Shown here: positions 5,904 through 11,764 of the stretch, piece after piece
How the letters are laid out: each line of letters begins with the position of its first letter
Numbering within the stretch: the first letter of the stretch is position 1
Origin: an uncultured Collinsella sp.
GTDB lineage: Bacteria > Actinomycetota > Coriobacteriia > Coriobacteriales > Coriobacteriaceae
Direction of reading: 5' to 3'
DNA length: 11,764 bases
Assembly (NCBI GenBank): GCA_902494295.1
Contig: CABUSL010000054.1
Location: 1-11,764, forward strand
The notes under the pieces: model-generated
Database searches by the model: none
Told to the model about the DNA's origin: nothing
The model's input: only the letters and a program-made list of their open reading frames with translations
Position numbers and translations under genes: made by a program

Positions 5904-5930
5904 CGCGAGCCCCGAGCAACACGGCTCGCG
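5904..5930 (-). other. Stable hairpin just after murP
   Basis: CGCGAGCC (5904-5911) and GGCTCGCG (5923-5930) pair perfectly around an 11-base loop, 8 bases past the murP stop. No U-tract follows on the minus strand. It may protect the murP 3' end from exonucleases, giving two stacked hairpins together with the terminator downstream. Confidence 0.6.
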
Positions 5931-5938
5931 ATATCAAA

Positions 5939-7369
5939 CTACTCGCCAAAGAACTCGTTGATCTTCTGCTCGTCGACGCCAAAGAACCACGTCAGGACAA
6001 AGCCGGCGGCATAGGCAAGCAGCATAGCGGCAACGTAGCCGAGCTGCTGGCCAGGAACAACGATCAGTAGGCCAAACAGACCGGAAACGCCCTGAGAAAC
6101 CGTGCCGATGTGAAGCAGCGCCGCGAGCGCGCCGCCAAATCCGGCACCCAGGCAGGCCGTCACAAACGGACGAACGAGCGGCAGCGTAACAGCATACATC
6201 AGAGGCTCGCCCACACCCAGGATTCCAACGGGAATGGACTCTGCGACGTACTTCTTGAGCTTGGCGTTCTTGGTCTTAAAGTACAGCGCCAAACCGGCAC
6301 CGACCTGGCCGCCGCCAGCCATCATAAGGATGGGAAGCAGGTAATTGATACCCTTGGTAGCGCCGTCGGGATCGTTGAGCATAGCGTGGATCGGCGTGAG
6401 CGCCTGATGCAGGCCGACGGACACCAGCGGCAAGAAGCCTGCCGACAGGATATAGCCGCCCAGGACGCCCAGTTTCTCGAAGATAAAGGTCAAAACGCTA
6501 AAGATGGCAGTCGTCAGCCATGCGCCAACCGGCTGGATGACGAGCATCAGAGCAAAGGCGCCGATGATGAGCACCAGCAGCGGGGACAAGAACGTGTCGA
6601 GTGCGTTGGGCATAACCTTGCGAATCTGACGCTCCATCCAGGCAAAAAATGCACCAGCGATGAGAGCCGCGATCATGCCACCCGCCGCGGGGTTGTACTG
6701 CGCATTGGCGAGCGGCAGCAGAATGGCAGTGGCAGGATCAGCCGCGCCAGGCGCAAGCAGGGGCATGGCACTGTTGGCGATACACATCATGCCGGCGATG
6801 CCGCCCAGCGCAGCGGAGCCACCAAACTCACGTGCCGCGTTATAGCCCACCAAGATGGGCAGATAGGCAAACAGGGCCCAGCCCATGGAACGAATGCCCT
6901 GGTACCACCACTCGCCTGCAAGCGCGCCTGCCGTCGAGACGTTAATGACGTTGCAGATACCGTTGATGAGGCCAGCCGCAATGATGCCGGGAAGCAGGGC
7001 GACGAAGACATTGGAAATCTTCTTGAGGAAGGCCTGAACCGGCTTGGACTCGTACTTGGCTTTCTGCGCGGCCTTGTTTGTGGCCGCAGCGTCAACCACG
7101 CTCTCGTCGGCAACGCCTTTCGCAAGGCCGGTGAGCTTGGAGAACTCCTCGAGCACCTTATTCACCTTGCCCGGACCCAGCACGATCTGCATCGGGTCGT
7201 CCTCGACCAGGCCCATCACGCCGTCGAGTGCCTTAATGCCCTCCGTGTCGACGTTGCCCGCGTCTTTGACGGTCACGCGCAGGCGCGTCATGCACGCCGC
7301 GTTTGCCAGCACGTTGTCTTTACCGCCCAAAAGGTCCAGCAGCTTTTGAGCCAGCTCTTTGTTCGTCAT
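5939..7369 (-). CDS. murP: PTS transporter EIIBC for MurNAc / MurNAc-GlcNAc (MurP)
   Basis: An integral membrane permease of the glucose-type PTS superfamily that imports and phosphorylates its amino sugar. The 476 residues begin with an EIIB domain (about 1-80) with the phosphorylated Cys26 in NAACMTRLRV. A charged linker and an EIIC domain (about 110-470) with some ten hydrophobic segments follow. EIIC landmarks are GLHQALTPIH at 319-328 and GEPLMY at 387-392, the substrate-site Glu region. There is no EIIA domain, as is also true of known MurP proteins, so a separate EIIA-Glc must supply phosphate. The MurNAc specificity is inferred from its place between murQ and mupG; the domain alone could equally be for GlcNAc, trehalose or sucrose. 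The ATG at 7369 has AAGGAGGAG directly ahead. Confidence 0.9.
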   Translation of the reverse strand: MTNKELAQKLLDLLGGKDNVLANAACMTRLRVTVKDAGNVDTEGIKALDGVMGLVEDDPMQIVLGPGKVNKVLEEFSKLTGLAKGVADESVVDAAATNKAAQKAKYESKPVQAFLKKISNVFVALLPGIIAAGLINGICNVINVSTAGALAGEWWYQGIRSMGWALFAYLPILVGYNAAREFGGSAALGGIAGMMCIANSAMPLLAPGAADPATAILLPLANAQYNPAAGGMIAALIAGAFFAWMERQIRKVMPNALDTFLSPLLVLIIGAFALMLVIQPVGAWLTTAIFSVLTFIFEKLGVLGGYILSAGFLPLVSVGLHQALTPIHAMLNDPDGATKGINYLLPILMMAGGGQVGAGLALYFKTKNAKLKKYVAESIPVGILGVGEPLMYAVTLPLVRPFVTACLGAGFGGALAALLHIGTVSQGVSGLFGLLIVVPGQQLGYVAAMLLAYAAGFVLTWFFGVDEQKINEFFGE

Positions 7370-7426
7370 AACTCCTCCTTGTATTGGGTATCTCGTCTGG
7401 ATGTCATATCAGCTCACGCCGTGCAC

Positions 7427-8350
<924 letters not shown>

Positions 8351-8360
8351 TTCATTCACC

Positions 8361-9212
8361 TCATCTTTCCTGTTTCTCGATGTAGTTTTGCTTAATGACA
8401 TGCGTCGCCCGTTCGTAGTCACTGGCAACGTAAGCAGCGTACAGGGCATCGACAACCATAAGCTGGGCCATACGCGAAGCCATGGCACCGCTGCGGACCA
8501 AGGGTTCACTCGCAGCGACGCCGAGCACGGCATCGGCCATGGTGGCAAGCTTGGATGATCCATCTACTTTGGTAACGGCCACGACGGGACAGTTGTGACG
8601 TTGAGCCTCGGCGGTGCAGTCCAGCACCTCTTGCGTCAAGCCCGAGTAGCTAAAGGCGATTGCCATATCGCCCTCATGCATGTTCTTGGCACATAAGAGC
8701 TGATCATGCCAGTCGTCGTACAGATGGCACTCTTTGTCGACACGCATGAGCTTTTGCGCCAGGTCGTGCGCGACCAAACGAGAGGCACCAATACCGAACA
8801 GATTGACCGCGCGTGCCCGCTTAAGACGGGCCGCGCATCGCTCCAAGACGGTGTAATCGAGCGTTCGCGCCGTCGCCTCGATCGTACGCACGTTGCTTTT
8901 CATCACCTTCCCCACGATACGTTCGACGCTGTCATCCATGGAGATGTCCTCGAGGGCTACGTCTTTCTTGTCACCTAAGAGCGCCAGCTCGGCAATCAGT
9001 TCGCGCTGGAACTCCTTGTAGCCCGCAAAACCCAAACGCTTGCAAAAGCGCAAAATGCTCGAGGGCGAGGAGAACGTGACATCGGCAAGACCGCGGACGG
9101 ACAGCCCGACCACCTCGTGCGGATGAGCGCTTACATATGCGATGACATTGCGTTCCGCCGGGCTCGCGCTGAGCTCACGCTCGCGAAGCCGCAAAAGCAA
9201 TCCGTTTGCCAT
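8361..9212 (-). CDS. murR: RpiR-family transcriptional regulator (MurR-type)
   Basis: A cytoplasmic sugar-phosphate-sensing regulator. The 283 residues have an N-terminal helix-turn-helix (about 1-77, with SVRGLADVTFSSPSSILRFCKRLGF at 38-62) and a C-terminal SIS domain (about 120-255, with NLFGIGASRLVAHDLAQKL and AFSYSGLTQEVL). In E. coli and staphylococci the matching MurR senses MurNAc-6-phosphate, the MurQ substrate. Here that role is inferred from its place as first gene before murQ. The start is the ATG at 9212, because GGAGG lies 8 bases ahead; the GTG three codons earlier overlaps that ribosome site. Inverted repeats at 9247-9259 and 9258-9286 upstream are candidate binding sites for autoregulation. 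Confidence 0.92.
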   Translation of the reverse strand: MANGLLLRLRERELSASPAERNVIAYVSAHPHEVVGLSVRGLADVTFSSPSSILRFCKRLGFAGYKEFQRELIAELALLGDKKDVALEDISMDDSVERIVGKVMKSNVRTIEATARTLDYTVLERCAARLKRARAVNLFGIGASRLVAHDLAQKLMRVDKECHLYDDWHDQLLCAKNMHEGDMAIAFSYSGLTQEVLDCTAEAQRHNCPVVAVTKVDGSSKLATMADAVLGVAASEPLVRSGAMASRMAQLMVVDALYAAYVASDYERATHVIKQNYIEKQER

Positions 9213-9246
9213 CTCAAACACCTCCGTTGAGAAGAATTAAAGACCA

Positions 9247-9286
9247 ACGAACGATTCGTACCGGATACAAACAGCTTTTGCGGTAC
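9247..9286. promoter_or_regulatory. Candidate operator upstream of murR
   Basis: Two dyads lie in the murR leader. ACGAA-CGA-TTCGT (9247-9259) is a palindrome with a 3-base centre. GTACCG (9258-9263) and CGGTAC (9281-9286) are inverted with a 17-base spacer. RpiR proteins bind paired palindromes near their promoters, so these are reasonable MurR sites. No good -35/-10 pair was recognised, though TTTAAT (minus strand, near 9240) could be a -10. Confidence 0.4.
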
Positions 9287-9311
9287 ATTGTGCCGCATCG
9301 TGGCGCACAAA

Positions 9312-9335
9312 GGGCGAGCGTTCTACCGCTCGCCC
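9312..9335 (-). terminator. Intrinsic terminator after the VanZ-like gene
   Basis: GGGCGAGCG (9312-9320) and CGCTCGCCC (9327-9335) pair perfectly around a 6-base loop, and the minus strand continues with TTTGTG. It lies about 80 bases past the VanZ-like stop and upstream of the murR leader, so it insulates the mur operon. Confidence 0.7.
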
Positions 9336-9416
9336 CTCAAATCCGACCGCTCGGAAATACGCGCGACACAAAATAATTCAACAAGGTCGCATTATCAGAA
9401 ACGGGTTTCTTACCGG

Positions 9417-9998
9417 CTAGAGCCTCGCATGGGCGCCGATCGGCCGAGTCGCATGGCGCACCAACGCCGCCGCCAGCAATACCAACAGCATGGCGGTGAC
9501 ATAGCCCGCAGCATCGAATCCTAAATCGATAACGTCGAAATGCCTGCCGGGAACAAAGATCTTATGTACCTGATCGCCAACGGAGCAGGCGGCGCAAAAG
9601 AGCAATACGGGCACGCAACGGGAGCATACGCTCCACGGACGCCTGGAAAAGCAAACCACGACCACCGAGGCGAACAATCCGACGAAGAAAAACTCTACGG
9701 TATGGGCAACGCGACGGACGTTCGTGCCCACCCACATGCGAATGGAAGCAAGTCGGCCAGACCGGACATTCGAGGCAGCCGAATCGGTGCCCCCGGTCAT
9801 TCCGTTCTCCGCCTGAGCTTCACCCGTGGCATCGACAGCCTGAACGCCCGTAGCCTGGCCCTCCACCACACGCGCGGTGGACTCGCTCAGCAACGACGTC
9901 TCCACCGCATTTTGCTCCGTCAGCACCCAGATGCCCGCCAGCGTTGCAGCGAACAGAACGATCGCGGTCCATCCGATTATTTGTTTTACGCGCGCCAA
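9417..9998 (-). CDS. VanZ-like membrane protein (TTG start)
   Basis: A 193-residue cytoplasmic-membrane protein. Hydrophobic segments lie near residues 5-26, 98-117, 126-140 and 164-182. The VanZ-type pattern is visible: RRVAHTVEFFFVGLF at 95-109 (conserved His and Glu), GDQVHKIFVPGR at 141-152, and DVIDLGFDAAG at 155-165. VanZ itself gives low-level teicoplanin resistance in the vanA transposon, but most VanZ-like proteins have no known role, and no other van genes are here. An unusual stretch of 60-70 polar residues (about 28-90) after the first helix is probably an extracytoplasmic loop. The start is set by AAAAAAGGAGG seven bases before a TTG; the longer open frame translates this ribosome site as KKGGW and is rejected. 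It has its own terminator, so it is likely a separate unit from mur. Confidence 0.8.
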   Translation of the reverse strand: MARVKQIIGWTAIVLFAATLAGIWVLTEQNAVETSLLSESTARVVEGQATGVQAVDATGEAQAENGMTGGTDSAASNVRSGRLASIRMWVGTNVRRVAHTVEFFFVGLFASVVVVCFSRRPWSVCSRCVPVLLFCAACSVGDQVHKIFVPGRHFDVIDLGFDAAGYVTAMLLVLLAAALVRHATRPIGAHARL

Positions 9999-10102
9999 GG
10001 GCCAACCTCCTTTTTTGAATATCAGCGAGTGTAGCCCCAAATGGCATCGTCACCGTATCAAAATTTGAATCGCAACAGGAAGCGACAAAGCGACGCAAAC
10101 CC

Positions 10103-10708
10103 CTACCCCGCCTCGCGCATCCAGCGATCGAACGTCCCCACGCACACGCCCAGGCACTTTGCCGCCTGGCTGCGGGTAATATCGCCCGCCTCATAGCTAT
10201 CGCGCACCAGCTCAAACTGAGGAGGGCACGGCTTGCGAGGTCGACCGAAACGGACCCCTCGCGCCCGCGCCGCTGCAATTCCCTCCGCTTGGCGCCGATG
10301 GTTATTCTCGCGCTCTACCTGCGCCACGTAGCTCAGCAGTTGCAGCACAATATCGGCAATCAGGACGTTGGTCACATCCGGCGCGCCGCTGGCCCTAGCG
10401 CGCGTGTCAAGCAATGGCATGTCCAACACCACAATGGCAACCCCGAGCTCCTTGGTAATGCGTCGCCATTCCTCAAGAATCTCGGAGTAATTACGGCCAA
10501 GTCGGTCGATAGAAAGCACCACCAGTACGTCCCCGTCTCCCAGGACGTGCAGCAGCTCGCGATAACGCGGTCGATCGAAGTCCTTGCCGCTCGCATGGTC
10601 GGCATAAATATTCGCCGAGCCCACGCCATAGGCGCCCAGCGCATCCAGCTGCCGATTAAGGTTCTGATCGCGCGAACTCACCCGCGCATAACCGTACACC
10701 ATCGCCAT
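10103..10708 (-). CDS. Serine recombinase (resolvase/invertase family)
   Basis: A site-specific DNA recombinase of the small serine type. The 201 residues hold a complete catalytic domain: YARVSSRDQ with Ser11 as the expected nucleophile and Arg9 nearby, IDRLGR at 67-72 with the two active-site arginines (Arg69, Arg72), DMPLLDTR at 96-103, and the long helix near 115-150 (YVAQVEREN). A GRPRKP linker (155-160) leads to a helix-turn-helix, ITRSQAAKCLGVCVGTFDRWM at 177-197, for site recognition. The length is full for Hin/Pin-type enzymes, so it looks intact. The ATG at 10708 is chosen (GGGGATGAG ahead), though an ATG two codons later is nearly as good. There is no transposase partner and no obvious invertible segment in the window. 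Inverted and direct repeats fill its leader at 10728-10787. Confidence 0.92.
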   Translation of the reverse strand: MAMVYGYARVSSRDQNLNRQLDALGAYGVGSANIYADHASGKDFDRPRYRELLHVLGDGDVLVVLSIDRLGRNYSEILEEWRRITKELGVAIVVLDMPLLDTRARASGAPDVTNVLIADIVLQLLSYVAQVERENNHRRQAEGIAAARARGVRFGRPRKPCPPQFELVRDSYEAGDITRSQAAKCLGVCVGTFDRWMREAG

Positions 10709-10727
10709 CTCATCCCCGCTTTCTTGT

Positions 10728-10787
10728 AAACCTGCCAAAAAGGGACAGGTTTATTTTGGTAGGTTTTACCTCTCAAATAGCAGGTAA
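10728..10787. repeat. Cluster of ACCTG-type repeats in the recombinase leader
   Basis: AAACCTGCCAAAA (10728-10740) and TTTTGGTAGGTTT (10754-10766) are inverted with one mismatch. Between them CAGGTTT (10746-10752) can pair with the first arm instead. TTACCT (10766-10771) and AGGTAA (10782-10787) form a further hairpin. On the minus strand this puts ACCTGC, ACCTAC and ACCTGT in direct order, then an inverted GCAGGT, all within 60 bases just before the recombinase start. These may be recombination half-sites or an autoregulatory operator. Confidence 0.6.
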
Positions 10788-10832
10788 GCGGGCGGCCGAG
10801 CAGACGGCAAGGTAGCCACGATTCAGATGCGA

Positions 10833-10856
10833 AGGGCGGTCCCGAAAGGCCGCCCT
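10833..10856 (-). terminator. Terminator-like hairpin downstream of rnr
   Basis: AGGGCGG-T-CC pairs with GGCCGCCCT around a short loop, with one bulged T. On the minus strand only TTCGC follows, so the U-tract is weak. It lies 30 bases past the rnr stop and is the best candidate end for that transcript. Confidence 0.55.
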
Positions 10857-10885
10857 CCGCTCTCTCGCCACGAGTCGGGATTTAG

Positions 10886-11764
10886 CTAATGGATAAGCTT
10901 AAAGTCCAAGTGCCCACGCGTGGTATTGACGCGCGAGACCTCGATAATCACGCGCTGCCCCAGCTCGTAACGGGTGCCCGTGTCGGCACCTGTGAGCGTT
11001 AGCGCGTCCTCGTCGAACTCGAGCCACTCGTTGCCCAGGCTCTTAATTGAAACCAGGCCCTCGACCTGTGTTAGGTCCAAGCGCACAAAGAGGCCCATGC
11101 TGCTAACCCACGAGACGGTTCCGGCATAGCGCTCACCCAGACGGTCCTCATAGTACTGGGCAATCTTGATCTTTTGCGTCGCATGGCTGGCGGCATCTGC
11201 CGCGCGCTCGGCATCGCTACATGCGCGGCAGATCTGCGGCAGAATGCACGGCAGCGACTCGCGCCCCTTGCCGATCAGCCGCGGCGTACGGACCAAGGCG
11301 TCCTTGCCGCCGAGCTGCTCATAGGCCAACTGCAGTTTGAGCACGCGGTGCACCACCAGATCGGGGTAGCGACGGATGGGACTCGTAAAGTGACAGTAGC
11401 ACGGCGCGGCGAGCGCAAAGTGGCCCTCGTTGCGCGGCTTGTACAGCGCGCGCTGCATGCTGCGCAGAAGCAGCGTGTTGACGAGCGGTGCGTTGGCCGT
11501 ACCGGCGGCAGCATCAACTGCAGCCTGCAGCTCATCGGGGCTCCCCAGGGCAATACCGGCAGCACGGCGATCGTCGATGATGCCTAGCTGCGCCAGCGCA
11601 ACGGCGGCACCGTGCAGGCTATCGGGGCTCGGATCCTCATGCACGCGATAGCAGGCCTCGATATCACGGTCTGCCAGCCACTCTGCAACGCACTCGTTGG
11701 CGAGCAGCATGGCTTCCTCGATAAGCGACGTGGCACACGAACGCTCACGCGCCACAATCTGCAC
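10886..11764 (-). CDS. rnr: Ribonuclease R, C-terminal part (5' end cut by the window edge)
   Basis: RNase R is a 3'-5' exoribonuclease that degrades structured RNA, including mRNA freed by trans-translation. The 292 residues seen are the rear of the RNB catalytic domain and the S1 RNA-binding domain; the full protein would be about 650-800. The RNB signature CYCHFTSPIRRYPDLVVHR is at residues 122-140 of the fragment. The S1 domain spans about 210-291 (YAGTVSWVSSMGLFVRL...VEGLVSI). The GTG at the window edge is an internal codon; the start and the catalytic aspartates lie outside. The protein ends right after the S1 domain (DFKLIH), without the lysine-rich tail of the E. coli enzyme. RNase II is a less likely alternative given the order of motifs. 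Confidence 0.92.
   Translation of the reverse strand: MQIVARERSCATSLIEEAMLLANECVAEWLADRDIEACYRVHEDPSPDSLHGAAVALAQLGIIDDRRAAGIALGSPDELQAAVDAAAGTANAPLVNTLLLRSMQRALYKPRNEGHFALAAPCYCHFTSPIRRYPDLVVHRVLKLQLAYEQLGGKDALVRTPRLIGKGRESLPCILPQICRACSDAERAADAASHATQKIKIAQYYEDRLGERYAGTVSWVSSMGLFVRLDLTQVEGLVSIKSLGNEWLEFDEDALTLTGADTGTRYELGQRVIIEVSRVNTTRGHLDFKLIH

Noticed and set aside
8351..8563. 71-codon N-terminal extension of MurQ
   Set aside because: It overlaps the 3' end of murR out of frame. The ATG at 8350 gives the standard MurQ N-terminus and length.
9417..9998. Glycopeptide-resistance (van) cluster
   Set aside because: Only a VanZ-like gene exists; there are no vanA/H/X or two-component genes, so resistance cannot be claimed.
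9540..10034. Plus-strand 164-codon open frame
   Set aside because: Antisense shadow of the VanZ-like gene with no recognisable motifs.
10289..10729. Plus-strand 146-codon open frame
   Set aside because: Antisense shadow of the serine recombinase.

Overview
The window reads as a piece of a high-GC Gram-positive chromosome. I infer a gut actinobacterium of the Coriobacteriia, with Collinsella or a close relative the best guess. The reasons are GC-rich coding sequence with AT-richer promoters, strong AGGAGG-type ribosome sites, anaerobe-type redox genes (rubredoxin and flavoredoxin), and PTS-based sugar use. The assignment rests on recognising gene types, not on a database search. Almost all genes lie on the minus strand. 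Only the cut Nramp transporter at the left edge and one small gene at 3834-4244 are on the plus strand.

Left part (1-3830): the C-terminal two thirds of an Nramp metal transporter, then a convergent redox pair on the minus strand: a flavoredoxin-like flavin reductase followed by a very short rubredoxin. This looks like a split form of the fused 'high-molecular-weight rubredoxin'. Upstream of it on the same strand are a TPR-type protein and smpB (trans-translation), which overlap by 11 bases, and a two-tRNA operon (Gln-CTG, Glu-CTC) with a clear promoter and terminator. A large palindrome and an intrinsic terminator follow smpB.

Middle (3830-9420): a stand-alone plus-strand protein with a motif seen in the N-terminal half of some MarR-annotated regulators, a convergent ArsC/Spx-like thiol protein, and then the main metabolic block, murR-murQ-murP-mupG. 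Together these four encode uptake and breakdown of the cell-wall disaccharide MurNAc-GlcNAc. MurP would import and phosphorylate it, MupG (GH170, formerly DUF871) would split off MurNAc-6-phosphate, MurQ would remove the lactyl ether to give GlcNAc-6-phosphate, and the RpiR-type MurR would control the set. An intrinsic terminator sits directly against the mupG ribosome site, so mupG may be expressed at a different level from the rest.

Right part (9417-11764): a VanZ-like membrane protein with a TTG start, a full-length serine recombinase with a repeat-rich leader, and the 3' part of rnr (RNase R), cut by the window edge. rnr and smpB often sit close together in other bacteria. Here about 8.5 kb separates them, which makes the intervening block a candidate insertion. 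Three long imperfect palindromes (1839-1905, 4262-4311, 10728-10766) lie between genes and are not explained by ordinary terminators. I found no CRISPR array, no insertion sequence with a transposase, and no tmRNA gene.
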